Shown piece after piece: positions 37,030-45,380 of a DNA stretch of 64,000 nt (positions are counted from its first letter, which is position 1; each line of letters opens with the position of its first letter). Source of the stretch: Flagellatimonas centrodinii (lineage in GTDB: Bacteria; Pseudomonadota; Gammaproteobacteria; Nevskiales; Nevskiaceae). The notes beneath the pieces were generated by a model, which saw only the letters and a list, made by a program, of their open reading frames with translations, was not told where the DNA came from and made no database searches. The DNA is taken from the NCBI RefSeq assembly GCF_016918765.2, contig NZ_CP092104.1, positions 3,162,001 to 3,226,000 of the forward strand, read 5' to 3'. A program made the position numbers and the translations under genes.

Positions 37030-37893
37030 TCAGTTGCCGCCCTGAAGCCGTTGCTGCGCCAGCCGCGCAGCGTTGGAGTTGGGGTAGCGGCTGATGACCT
37101 GCTCCAGCGTCGTTCGCGCTTCAGCATCCTGTTTCAGCTCCTGCTGGGTCAGCGCAAGCTTGAACATGGCATCGGGTGCCCGCGGCGACTGCGGATGCTG
37201 CGTGGCCACCCGGTTGAACGCCTCGGCCGCCGACTTGTAGTCGCGTTTGACGTAGCTGGCCTCACCCAACCAATACGCAGCGTTGTCCGCATACTGGCCC
37301 TGCGGATACTTCTGCAGGTGAGCCTTGAAGCCGGTGATGGCATCGTCGTACTTGCCGTTCTTCAGCAGGTCGAAGGTGGTCAGATAGGCCGCCTCCTCGT
37401 CCGGATCGTTCTGTCGCCCGAGCTGGACCACGCCGCCGGTGACCGGCGGTGCTGCCGATGCCGCGCTACCTGCAACCCCGGCAGCACCCGCCGCGGGCGG
37501 TGCGGTTGGCGCCAAAACACCATACCCGGCACCCCCGGCTGGCGCAGCGCCACCCTCCAGCGACCGTAGCCGCTGGTCGAGGTCGACATACAGCTGCTTG
37601 CTGCGCTCGTCCTGCTGACGGACATCAAAGCTGATCTTCTCGACCTGACCACGCAGGTCGCGAAGTTCATCACGCAGCTTCGCCAGGTTGTCGTCAGCAC
37701 GCGAGGAATCCAGCGTATCGAAACGTCGCTGGAACGCTGCCACCTTGTTTTCCACCGCCTGCAGGCGGCGTTCTTCCGGAGACAGTGCCTCACCACCGCC
37801 ACTGATACCGCCGGTACGCGGCGACACGCAGGCAGACAGGCTGAGCAGCGTCAAACCGGCCACGGTGGCCAACACAAGCGAATGTCGACTCAT
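37030..37893 (-). CDS. cpoB: CpoB/YbgF cell-division coordinator, predicted lipoprotein
   Basis: 287 aa. N-terminal signal with lipobox LSAC (Cys22), so it should be a lipoprotein, unlike secreted E. coli CpoB. Residues about 45-105 form a coiled coil (trimerisation helix in YbgF), then a Gly/Ala/Pro-rich linker, then three TPR repeats (about 165-285) ending KLALTQQELKQDAEA. CpoB links outer-membrane constriction with PBP1B and Tol. Start 37893 has AGGAGGTA four bases upstream. Last gene of the tol-pal operon. Confidence 0.93.
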   Translation of the reverse strand: MSRHSLVLATVAGLTLLSLSACVSPRTGGISGGGEALSPEERRLQAVENKVAAFQRRFDTLDSSRADDNLAKLRDELRDLRGQVEKISFDVRQQDERSKQLYVDLDQRLRSLEGGAAPAGGAGYGVLAPTAPPAAGAAGVAGSAASAAPPVTGGVVQLGRQNDPDEEAAYLTTFDLLKNGKYDDAITGFKAHLQKYPQGQYADNAAYWLGEASYVKRDYKSAAEAFNRVATQHPQSPRAPDAMFKLALTQQELKQDAEARTTLEQVISRYPNSNAARLAQQRLQGGN

Positions 37894-37920
37894 GGATACC
37901 TCCTCGGGCACCGACAGATT

Positions 37921-38457
37921 TTACAGACGGACGATTTCCACGCGACGGTTGCGAGCCCAGTCGGCCTCGTCAGAACCCGGGGCGACCGGACGTTCTTCAC
38001 CGTAGCTCACCACCGACAGCTGCGACGGCGTGGCACCGGCACGCAACAACGCCTGCTCGACGGCCACCGAACGACGCTCGCCCAGGCTGATGTTGTACTC
38101 GCGGGTGCCGCGCTCGTCAGTGTGGCCTTCCAGCCGCACGCGCATGGCGGGATTGGCTGCAAGGTAACCGCCATAGACTTCGACCACCTTGAGCCCGTCG
38201 GCCGACAGCGCGGCGCTGTCGAACTCGAAATAGACGACGTTCTGCGTCAACCGGCCTGACAGCTCGGTCTGCGACGCATTGCCTTCGAGGCTGCCGCCAA
38301 GCGGCTGCGGCGAAGTGCCGGTGTAGGGGGTGGTGCTGCTGGTGCTCGAGCCTGAGCTCGTGTTGCGCGCGTCGATCTTGTCCTTGTTGCCACCTGATGC
38401 GCAGGCGGAGAGGGCAAGCACGACCGCCGCAAGAAAGGCCGTCCGTAGGGTCAACAT
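37921..38457 (-). CDS. pal: Peptidoglycan-associated lipoprotein
   Basis: 178 aa. Lipobox LSAC with Cys19 followed by Ala-Ser, predicting outer-membrane anchoring. A Ser/Thr-rich linker of about 45 residues leads to the OmpA-like domain with FEFDSAALSADG and GHTDERGTREYN, the peptidoglycan-binding (mDAP) loop. Start at 38457 is preceded by AGGAG at seven bases. A longer in-frame reading is rejected because it puts the signal peptide inside the protein. tolB lies 47 bases upstream. Confidence 0.96.
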   Translation of the reverse strand: MLTLRTAFLAAVVLALSACASGGNKDKIDARNTSSGSSTSSTTPYTGTSPQPLGGSLEGNASQTELSGRLTQNVVYFEFDSAALSADGLKVVEVYGGYLAANPAMRVRLEGHTDERGTREYNISLGERRSVAVEQALLRAGATPSQLSVVSYGEERPVAPGSDEADWARNRRVEIVRL

Positions 38458-38504
38458 ACCAATGCTCCTGAAAGCAGATACCGCATGTAGGCGTGGATAG
38501 GGGC

Positions 38505-39812
38505 TTATCGGGCCAGTGGCGACCACGCCGGTTCGCGCACATCTCCCGCCTGGCGCAGCCGGGTCTTCACCCGACCGTCCAGTGATACTGTTGCCAGCTC
38601 GGCGGAATTGCCGCTCTGCGTGGCATAAATGATGACCGCACCATTCGGTGCGAAGCCGGGGCTTTCGTCCAGACGTCCGTCGGTGAGCCGGGTCAGGCGT
38701 CGTGTCTCCAGTTCCATCGTGGCAATACGATAGCTGCCCTGATCATAGTTGACCAAGACCAGCGTCTTGCCGTCCGGTGAATAACTGGCCTTCAGATTCT
38801 GTTTGCCGTCAAACGTGATGCGCTCCGGATTGCCACCGGTCGCCGCGATCCGGTAGATCTGCGGCTGCCCCCCGCGGTCCGAGGTGAAAACCAGTGATTC
38901 GCCGTCCGGCGCCCAGGCCGGCTCGGTGTCGATGCCGAAATGCTCGGTCAGCCGTGTCCGCTGCCCCGAGGTGAGGTCAATGACATAAATGTCGGGATTG
39001 CTCTCGAATGACAGGGTAACCGCCATCCGGCTGCCGTCCGGTGACCAGGTCGGCGACCCGTTGATCCCGCGTTCCGACACCAGTTTGCGCACCTTGCCGG
39101 ACTCCAGCTCGTGGATATAGACGGCGGAACGCCCCCGCTCATAGCCGACGTACGCAATATGACGGCGATCCGGCGCCCAGGCCGGCGACATGATGGGTTC
39201 TCGTGAGGTGGCCACGGTCCGCGGATTGAAGCCGTCAGCATCGGCAATCACCAGCTCGAACCGACGCTGGTAGCCAAGGCCGTCGGCGGCAACGTAGGCG
39301 ATGCGGGTGTTGAAGGCGCCGGGGAAGCCGGTGAGCTTCTCGAACACCAGGTCGGCGATCTGGTGGGCCAGGTAGCGCAGCTGCGCCGGGGGCACCGCTG
39401 GCATGTCGAAGCCCAACAGCTGTTGGTTGCGCAGCGCATCCACCAACCAGAAACGGGCGCCGACATTGCCGGTGTTCGGGTCCAGTCGCAGCTGGCCGAT
39501 CACCACGTTGTCCATGCTCACGGCCCGCCAGTTGGCGCTATTGAACTGGGCGATGTCGGACGGCGTCTCCAGCATGTCGTTGCGTGACAGCGTGTCAAAC
39601 AGCCCGGTCCGCGCCAGGTCTGCCTCAATGATGCGGGCGACGTCGAAATCGATGCTCTCCGGGCTGCTGAAGGGCACGATGGCGATCGGTGCTGCCCGTT
39701 CAACCCCGCCGGTCACGGTGATCTCGAGCTGCGCCGAAGCGCCAGCCGACACCAACAGCATGAGGGTGGCGACAAGCCTGCGCGTCCAGCGGATTGAGTA
39801 TTGGGAAGTCAC
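38505..39812 (-). CDS. tolB: Tol-Pal translocation protein TolB
   Basis: 435 aa. Signal peptide (cleavage near GASAQL), an N-terminal mixed domain (about 30-165) with the TolA-box region near the start, and a six-bladed beta-propeller marked by repeated W-S/A-P-D-G turns (WSPDGSRMA, WAPDGESLVF, YSPDGKTLVL). It interacts with Pal and with TolA in the periplasm. The start codon is GTG at 39812, preceded by AAGGTG. Confidence 0.96.
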   Translation of the reverse strand: MTSQYSIRWTRRLVATLMLLVSAGASAQLEITVTGGVERAAPIAIVPFSSPESIDFDVARIIEADLARTGLFDTLSRNDMLETPSDIAQFNSANWRAVSMDNVVIGQLRLDPNTGNVGARFWLVDALRNQQLLGFDMPAVPPAQLRYLAHQIADLVFEKLTGFPGAFNTRIAYVAADGLGYQRRFELVIADADGFNPRTVATSREPIMSPAWAPDRRHIAYVGYERGRSAVYIHELESGKVRKLVSERGINGSPTWSPDGSRMAVTLSFESNPDIYVIDLTSGQRTRLTEHFGIDTEPAWAPDGESLVFTSDRGGQPQIYRIAATGGNPERITFDGKQNLKASYSPDGKTLVLVNYDQGSYRIATMELETRRLTRLTDGRLDESPGFAPNGAVIIYATQSGNSAELATVSLDGRVKTRLRQAGDVREPAWSPLAR

Positions 39813-39821
39813 GGATACACC

Positions 39822-40796
39822 TTAGCGTAGATCTTTGGGCGTGAATTTGAAGATCAGGTCACGGGCACGGGCAAAAACGGCCGGGTCATTGATCGGTGGC
39901 AACGGCGACGACAGCTCCAGCGCCCGCTGGACGGCCAGGTCGTAGCCCGGGTTCCCGGACGACTGTACAACCTGAATCGACGTGATGGTGCCGCCTGGCA
40001 ACTGCTGGACGCGTATCTGAGTCACCAGATTCTCGCCATAGTTCGGCTGCAAGCGGATGTTGCTGCGCACAATGGCGGTAACCTGCCCCACCCAACGGCC
40101 CAACTCCGACTCGATACGCGCCCCTTCGCGCGCCATCGCCTCAGCTTGCAGTTGCGACTCGAGCGCGGATTGGCGGGCCTGCTGCTCGGCGCGCTCACGT
40201 TCCCGGCGCTCCTGCTCGAGCGCCTGCTGCATGGCCGCCTGCCGGGCCTTTTCCTCTTCCTGGCGCTTGCGTTCGGCCTCCGCCTGCTCGCGGCGCTCGC
40301 GTTCTTCCTCGGCTTTGCGCTCCTTCTCCAGTCGAGCGGCCTCTTCGCGTTTCTTCTTCTCTTCTTCTTCGCGCGCGCAGTCTGCCGCCTTCTGCGCAAT
40401 CAGCTTTTCGGCGGCCTGCCGCTGGGCCGCCGTGGCGGCAGCGGCGGCCTGCTGCCGCAACGCGCCGAGGTTGCCGCATTCCAGCTTGCGTTTGATGGCG
40501 TCGGTGAATGCGGCCAGCTCCTGTGCCGGATCGGGCGGCTTCGGTGTCGGCTTCGGCGTCGGCGGTGGCGGCGTCGGTTCCGGTTCCGGTTCTGGGGTCG
40601 GCACCGGCGTGGGTGCCGGCGTCGGCTGGACCGTCGGCTCCGGTTTGGGCGCGTCGCTTGGCGGCGGCACGAACACCACCTCCATCACCGGCGGCACTTC
40701 CGGGGTCGGATGCAGCCACTGGGTCAGCATCAGCAGCAGGCCGACCAGAACATGCGCCGCCACCGCCCACCACACATGCCGGGAACGCAGTTCCAT
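39822..40796 (-). CDS. tolA: Tol-Pal protein TolA
   Basis: 324 aa. Residues about 10-27 are the single membrane helix; a Pro-rich stretch of about 45-92 rich in PEPEP and PTPKP follows; then a charged helix (about 97-240) rich in Glu, Lys, Arg and Ala; and the C-terminal globular domain (about 245-324) that binds TolB and Pal. The long helix contains Cys107 and Cys140, which could form a periplasmic disulfide; E. coli TolA domain II lacks such a pair as I recall. tolR is nine bases upstream. Confidence 0.95.
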   Translation of the reverse strand: MELRSRHVWWAVAAHVLVGLLLMLTQWLHPTPEVPPVMEVVFVPPPSDAPKPEPTVQPTPAPTPVPTPEPEPEPTPPPPTPKPTPKPPDPAQELAAFTDAIKRKLECGNLGALRQQAAAAATAAQRQAAEKLIAQKAADCAREEEEKKKREEAARLEKERKAEEERERREQAEAERKRQEEEKARQAAMQQALEQERRERERAEQQARQSALESQLQAEAMAREGARIESELGRWVGQVTAIVRSNIRLQPNYGENLVTQIRVQQLPGGTITSIQVVQSSGNPGYDLAVQRALELSSPLPPINDPAVFARARDLIFKFTPKDLR

Positions 40797-40804
40797 TCAG
40801 AAGC

Positions 40805-41221
40805 CTAGCGCTGAAGCTCAGCGGGCTCGGTGACGAAACCGATCTTCTTGACGCCCGCCCCCTGCAGCACGCCCATGGCCTTGGCGACGGCGGCATACTC
40901 GGCCTTGCCGTCACCCTCCACCAGGATCAGGTCATCCGGCTGATTGCGGATCAGAATGGCGACCCGTCGTGACAGTTCGGCTTCGCTCAACGGCGCCTCG
41001 GTATCTTCACCGCGATTGAGATAGAAATTGCCGGCGGTGTCGACCGAGACCACGGTCGGCTCCTGTTGCGAGGAGAGGGTCTGCGACTGGGTCTTGGGCA
41101 GATCGACCTCGATCCCCTGGGTCAGCAACGGCGCGGTCACCATGAAGATGACCAACAGCACCAGCATGACGTCGATATACGGGACGACATTGATCTCGGA
41201 GCTGAGCTTGCGACGGGCCAT
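40805..41221 (-). CDS. tolR: Tol-Pal protein TolR
   Basis: 138 aa ExbD/TolR-family protein. The single membrane helix has the proton-path Asp17 in YIDVMLVLLVIFMVTAPLL, followed by a periplasmic domain with LPKTQSQTL. With TolQ it forms the inner-membrane ion-driven motor that energises TolA. It begins 10 bases after the tolQ stop. Confidence 0.96.
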   Translation of the reverse strand: MARRKLSSEINVVPYIDVMLVLLVIFMVTAPLLTQGIEVDLPKTQSQTLSSQQEPTVVSVDTAGNFYLNRGEDTEAPLSEAELSRRVAILIRNQPDDLILVEGDGKAEYAAVAKAMGVLQGAGVKKIGFVTEPAELQR

Positions 41222-41231
41222 GATCGGGTCC

Positions 41232-41915
41232 TCAGCTGCGCGGGCTGTGCCGCAGGCTGCGTTCGACGATGCCGATCATCTCGTCGGAGAACATGGCGTA
41301 GCGGTTCTCCAGACGCTCGACCCCACGGGTGAAGAAGTTGTAGGCAATGTACGCCGGGATGGCGGCCACCAGGCCCATGGCCGTGGCGATCAGGGCCTCG
41401 GCGATCCCGGGTGCCACTACTGCCAGCGAGGCGTTCTGCATCTGTCCGATGCCGATGAAGGCATGCATGATCCCCCAGACGGTTCCGAACAACCCCACGT
41501 AGGGGCTGACCGATCCGATGGTGGCGAGCATCGCCAGACCGTTCTCGACCCGCTCCACCTCGCGCACCTGGGCCACCCGCATCTGCCGCTGGATGGCGGC
41601 GATGGCGTCATCAGGGTCCAGTCGGCTGCTGGTCTGCTGACGGGTGTACTCCTCGTAACCGGCGCTGAAGATCGCCGACACGCCGTCCAGCCCCTTGTCA
41701 CGGCGCACGCTCTCGTAGAGGTCGGCCAGATTGCCGCCGCTCCAGAACTTGTCCTCGAAGCTGTCGGCGGCATCGCCGATCCGCTTGAGCAGGCCACGCT
41801 TGGCGAAAATCAGCGCCCACGACAGCACGGAGGCCATCAGCAGCAGCACCAGCACGATCTGCGCAAGCAGGCTGGCGCTGGCAATCAGGTGGGTGAAGGA
41901 CATATCGGGGGTCAT
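41232..41915 (-). CDS. tolQ: Tol-Pal protein TolQ
   Basis: 227 aa ExbB/TolQ-family protein with three membrane helices: about 16-37, 132-155 and 170-195, the last two in the typical VGLFGTVWGIMHAFIGIGQM and AEALIATAMGLVAAIPAYIAYN. TolQ forms the pentameric stator around TolR. Starts at ATG 41915, or a few residues later at MSFTHL. The operon begins here; the ybgC gene upstream is separated by 112 bases with inverted repeats. Confidence 0.96.
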   Translation of the reverse strand: MTPDMSFTHLIASASLLAQIVLVLLLMASVLSWALIFAKRGLLKRIGDAADSFEDKFWSGGNLADLYESVRRDKGLDGVSAIFSAGYEEYTRQQTSSRLDPDDAIAAIQRQMRVAQVREVERVENGLAMLATIGSVSPYVGLFGTVWGIMHAFIGIGQMQNASLAVVAPGIAEALIATAMGLVAAIPAYIAYNFFTRGVERLENRYAMFSDEMIGIVERSLRHSPRS

Positions 41916-41956
41916 ACCGGGTCCTCGGACAGGCCGTCAGGAATGTGTATTGGATT

Positions 41957-41968
41957 TTGCCGCGGCAA
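41957..41968. promoter_or_regulatory. Palindrome TTGCCGCGGCAA upstream of tolQ
   Basis: Perfect 12-bp palindrome about 42 bases before tolQ. Next to it, at 41979-41995, is a second inverted repeat CGTCGC-GTATG-GCGACG without a T-tract. Possible regulatory site or structure in the ybgC-tolQ gap; function unknown. Confidence 0.35.
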
Positions 41969-42027
41969 CAGCGCCCCGCGTCGCGTATGGCGACGACGAA
42001 AACACTGTTGTAGAAACATATTCTGAA

Positions 42028-42423
42028 CTAAAACGATAACGGCGGCAGCGCCCTCGGACGAAAAGTTTTCTGATCGACGCAGCCCGCCCGTACGCGCGCC
42101 TCCGCCAGCAACTCGCCATCGGCTTCGCGGAAAATGCGCTGCAGGAAATGCAGGCTGGCCCGCCGCACCTCGGTCACCTCGGTGTCCACCCGCAGCAGGT
42201 CGTCGAGCCGAGCCGGCCGCCGATAGTGCACATCGAGGTGCGAGACGGTGAAGGCAATCCCCGCCTCGTCCATCATCCGTTGCTGATGCCCGCCGAGTGA
42301 ACGCAACCACTCGGTGCGCGCCCGCTCGAACCAACGCAGATAGTTGGCGTGATAGGTCACGCCGCTGGCATCGGTATCTTCGTAGTACACGCGAACCGAC
42401 CATGGGAAGAGCCTGCGGTTCAT
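42028..42423 (-). CDS. ybgC: Acyl-CoA thioesterase of the tol-pal cluster
   Basis: 131 aa hotdog-fold thioesterase. The catalytic segment [20 protein letters not shown], with the active Asp, is the YbgC signature. It hydrolyses short acyl-CoA or acyl-ACP and is thought to be linked with phospholipid metabolism at the inner membrane. It starts with ATGA overlap on the ruvB stop, thus bridging the ruv and tol-pal clusters as in other gammaproteobacteria. Confidence 0.95.
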   Translation of the reverse strand: MNRRLFPWSVRVYYEDTDASGVTYHANYLRWFERARTEWLRSLGGHQQRMMDEAGIAFTVSHLDVHYRRPARLDDLLRVDTEVTEVRRASLHFLQRIFREADGELLAEARVRAGCVDQKTFRPRALPPLSF

Positions 42424-43463
42424 TCGGTGAACAGGTCCTGAACCGTCAGGCGTTCCGGTACTTTCAGGCCATAGTGCTGATACGCGAGGCGGCCGGCGAC
42501 ACGGCCGCGCGGGGTCCGCATCAGATAGCCCTGCTGGATCAGATAGGGCTCGATTACGTCCTCGATGGTGTCGCGCGCTTCACCGATGGCAGCGGCGAGG
42601 TTGTCGAGGCCGGCCGGGCCACCATCAAATCGATCAATCAGGGCCATCAGCAGCCGGCGGTCCATCAGGTCGAAGCCGTTGGTATCGACCTCCAGCAACT
42701 TCAGGGCCTCGCCCGCGACCTCCGGCGTGATCACGCCGGCCCCGCGTACCTGGGCATAGTCGCGTACCCGGCGCAGCAGGCGATTGGCAATACGCGGTGT
42801 CCCGCGGGCGCGGCGGGCGATCTCCCGCGCGCCGTCGCCTTCCATCGGCACCTGCAGGATGGCGGCGGAACGACCGACGATATGGGTGAGGTCGGCCTCA
42901 GCGTAGAACTCGAGCCGCTGCACGATGCCGAATCGGTCACGCAGTGGGCTGGTGAGGCTGCCGGCGCGGGTGGTCGCACCCACCAACGTGAACGGTGGGA
43001 GGTCGAGCCGGATCGACCGGGCGGCAGGGCCCTCGCCGATGACGATGTCGAGCTGGTAGTCCTCCATCGCCGGGTACAGCACTTCCTCGACCACCGGCGA
43101 CAGCCGGTGAATCTCGTCAACGAAGAGCAGGTCATTGGGCTCGAGGTTGGTCAACAACGCGGCGAGATCACCTGCACGTTCCAGCACCGGCCCGGAGGTC
43201 TGCCGCAGGTTCACGCCCATCTCGTGAGCGAGAATGTGCGCCAACGTGGTCTTGCCCAGCCCCGGCGGACCGAAGATAAGGACGTGGTCCAGGGCTTCCG
43301 CCCGCCGTCGCGCCGCCTCGATGGCGATGCCCATCTGCTCCACCACCCGCGGCTGACCGACATAGTCGGCCAACTGTTGCGGCCGGATGGCCCGCTCGAG
43401 ACGGTCCTCGTCACCGCCACGGGCGCTGCCGGACATCAGCCGGTCGTCATCGTCCAGGTTCAT
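42420..43463 (-). CDS. ruvB: Holliday junction branch migration helicase RuvB
   Basis: 347 aa AAA+ motor. Walker [13 protein letters not shown], Walker [11 protein letters not shown], sensor I GATTRAG, arginine-finger region TSPLRDRFG, and the C-terminal winged helix ([13 protein letters not shown]). With RuvA it drives branch migration. ATG at 43463 overlaps the ruvA stop (ATGA). Belongs to the ruvA-ruvB-ybgC unit preceded by a candidate LexA box. Confidence 0.98.
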   Translation of the reverse strand: MNLDDDDRLMSGSARGGDEDRLERAIRPQQLADYVGQPRVVEQMGIAIEAARRRAEALDHVLIFGPPGLGKTTLAHILAHEMGVNLRQTSGPVLERAGDLAALLTNLEPNDLLFVDEIHRLSPVVEEVLYPAMEDYQLDIVIGEGPAARSIRLDLPPFTLVGATTRAGSLTSPLRDRFGIVQRLEFYAEADLTHIVGRSAAILQVPMEGDGAREIARRARGTPRIANRLLRRVRDYAQVRGAGVITPEVAGEALKLLEVDTNGFDLMDRRLLMALIDRFDGGPAGLDNLAAAIGEARDTIEDVIEPYLIQQGYLMRTPRGRVAGRLAYQHYGLKVPERLTVQDLFTE

Positions 43464-44050
43464 CGCGCGGCCCGCTTGAGGGCCTCCTGGATGATCTGCT
43501 CGGTCCGCATGCCCTCTTCGTGGACCGCGTCGGTGAGCCGATCCACCTCAGCCGGCTTGTAACCGAGTGCAGTCAGTGCGGAGCGCGCCTCCTGCAGCGG
43601 GCCTGCCGATACCGCGCCGGCACCGCCCGCAAGCGCAGACACCTGACCCTGCCCGGCCTTGTCACGCATTTCCACGACCAGCCGCTCCGCCGTCTTCTTG
43701 CCGATCCCGGGGAGCTTGGAGAAGCGCGTGGTATCCGCGGCACGAACCGCCTGCCAGAACTCGTCGACCGCGATCCCCGAGAGGATCGCCAACGCCAGCT
43801 TCGGCCCGATCGCCGACACCTTGATCAGGTCGCGGAACAGGCTTCGTTCGGCCAGGGAGCCGAAGCCAAACAGCAGATGGGCGTCCTCGCGAACCGTCAA
43901 GTGGGTATGCAAGGTGATGGTGTCGCCAGCCGCCGGCAACTTGTAGAAGGTCGACATCGGCGCTTCGACTTCATAGCCGACACCTCCCACATCCAGCAAC
44001 AACTGGGGCGGAGCCTTGTGCAGCAGTGTGCCGGTGAGACGGCCGATCAT
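43460..44050 (-). CDS. ruvA: Holliday junction DNA helicase subunit RuvA
   Basis: 196 aa. The N-terminal OB domain starts [12 protein letters not shown] and is followed by tandem helix-hairpin-helix motifs ([16 protein letters not shown]) that bind the junction, then the C-terminal domain ([16 protein letters not shown]) contacting RuvB. Length as in E. coli (203 aa). It is preceded 35 bases upstream by a CTG-N10-CAG element, the LexA-type SOS box, so DNA-damage induction is plausible. Confidence 0.97.
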   Translation of the reverse strand: MIGRLTGTLLHKAPPQLLLDVGGVGYEVEAPMSTFYKLPAAGDTITLHTHLTVREDAHLLFGFGSLAERSLFRDLIKVSAIGPKLALAILSGIAVDEFWQAVRAADTTRFSKLPGIGKKTAERLVVEMRDKAGQGQVSALAGGAGAVSAGPLQEARSALTALGYKPAEVDRLTDAVHEEGMRTEQIIQEALKRAAR

Positions 44051-44085
44051 GGTGCGTTCATTCCGGGTGACAGCAAGGGCAGGGA

Positions 44086-44101
44086 CTGAATATTCTCACA
44101 G
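44086..44101. promoter_or_regulatory. Candidate LexA (SOS) box upstream of ruvA
   Basis: On the minus strand the 16-mer CTGTGAGAATATTCAG is CTG-N10-CAG, the core of the gammaproteobacterial LexA operator. Its centre is about 43 bases from the ruvA ATG, between ruvC and ruvA. The right half differs slightly from the ideal (TTCAG instead of TACAG). Confidence 0.55.
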
Positions 44102-44135
44102 TGTCGCACCGTAGGGCGATTGCCGCCTGACACGA

Positions 44136-44648
44136 TCACTTCCACGACCCCTGCAGCGCCAGACCGGTGGCCTGCCGGGTCCGCCGGACCTGCGCGTGGG
44201 TCATCGCCACCGCCAGCGCATCGGCGGCATCGGTCGGCGGCACCGTATCGAGTGTCAACAGCATCTTCACCATCTGCTGGACCTGCGCCTTGTCGGCCCG
44301 GCCGCTTCCGGTCACGGCCAGCTTCACCTGCGACGGCTGGTACTCGGCGACACTGAGGCCGGCCGCCCCCAACGCACAGAATGCCGCACCGCGGGCCTGG
44401 CCGAGCACCAGCGCACTGGCGGCATTGACCTTGTTGACGAAAGTTTCCTCCAGCGCGGCCTCATCGGGACGGGTGCGGGCAATCACATCGCCGAGCGCCT
44501 CGAAAATGGTCCGCAGCCGCTCCGCCATGCTGCCATCAATGCTGCGGATCCGGCCCCACTCGATCATCCGGTGATGGTTGCCCTGCACCTCGATGACCCC
44601 AAAGCCGGTCTGGCGCGAGCCGGGGTCGACACCGAGGATGATGGTCAA
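44136..44648 (-). CDS. ruvC: Holliday junction resolvase RuvC
   Basis: 170 aa endonuclease. Catalytic acids seen: Asp7 in ILGVDPGSR, Glu in ALEETFVN, and Asp pair in DAADALAVAMTH. It cleaves junctions symmetrically with RuvAB. The only plausible start is TTG at 44648, three bases after the yebC stop, since the family begins directly with TIILG-DPG. It is not followed closely by ruvA: an 85-base gap with a candidate LexA box intervenes. Confidence 0.96.
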   Translation of the reverse strand: MTIILGVDPGSRQTGFGVIEVQGNHHRMIEWGRIRSIDGSMAERLRTIFEALGDVIARTRPDEAALEETFVNKVNAASALVLGQARGAAFCALGAAGLSVAEYQPSQVKLAVTGSGRADKAQVQQMVKMLLTLDTVPPTDAADALAVAMTHAQVRRTRQATGLALQGSWK

Positions 44649-44651
44649 GGT

Positions 44652-45371
44652 TCAGACCGGCAGCTCGGCGTTGCTGTACACCTCCTGGACATCGTCCAGC
44701 GCCTCCAGGCGTTCCAGCAGCTTGGCGACCGCTTCGGCATCGTCGCCGGTCACGGCAATCGTGGTGGCGGGGCGCTGGCCCACCGATGCCTCGAGGATCG
44801 GATGGCCGATCGCTTCCAGCGCCGCCTGCACCGCCGTGAACTGTGTGGGCGTGGTCACCACTTCGGTATAGCCATCTTCGCTGATGACATCGTCGGCACC
44901 GGCGTCGAGCGCGGCCTCGAGCAGCCGTTCCTCCAGCGCCGCATCGTCACCGGTTTCCAGCACGATCTGGCCCTGCTCGGAAAACAGGTAGGACACCGAG
45001 CCGGTGGTGCCGAGACTGCCCCCCTGCTTGGAGAAGGCATGCCGCACCTCCGCCACCGTCCGCGTCGGATTGTCGGTCATGCAGTCGACCATCACCGCCA
45101 CGCCGCCCGGGGCATACCCCTCGTAGCGGATCTCCTGGGTGGCATCGGCACCCTCGCCCGCCGCCCGTTTCACGGCACGCTCGATGGTGTCCTTGGGCAT
45201 GTTGGCCTGCAGCGCCTTGCTGATGGCCAGACTCAGCCGACCATTGGTATCCGGCTCGGCCCCACCGGTGCGGGCCGCCATCGAGATTTCCCGAATCAGC
45301 TTGGTGAACAACCGCCCACGCTGGGCATCCGAAGCGCCCTTGCGTGCTGCAATACTCGGTCCGCGACCCAT
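44652..45371 (-). CDS. yebC: YebC/PmpR-family transcriptional/translational regulator
   Basis: 239 aa YebC-family protein (DUF28). Core motifs GRLFTKLIREISMAARTGG, AISKALQANMPKDTIERA and the GGVAVMVDCMTDNPTRT segment are intact. Family members bind DNA and, for YebC, help ribosomes on proline-rich stretches. The N terminus is MGRGPSIAARKG in place of the more usual MAGHSKWANI-HRK. The position upstream of ruvC is the standard gammaproteobacterial one. Confidence 0.93.
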   Translation of the reverse strand: MGRGPSIAARKGASDAQRGRLFTKLIREISMAARTGGAEPDTNGRLSLAISKALQANMPKDTIERAVKRAAGEGADATQEIRYEGYAPGGVAVMVDCMTDNPTRTVAEVRHAFSKQGGSLGTTGSVSYLFSEQGQIVLETGDDAALEERLLEAALDAGADDVISEDGYTEVVTTPTQFTAVQAALEAIGHPILEASVGQRPATTIAVTGDDAEAVAKLLERLEALDDVQEVYSNAELPV

Positions 45372-45380
45372 GGGCGCCCC

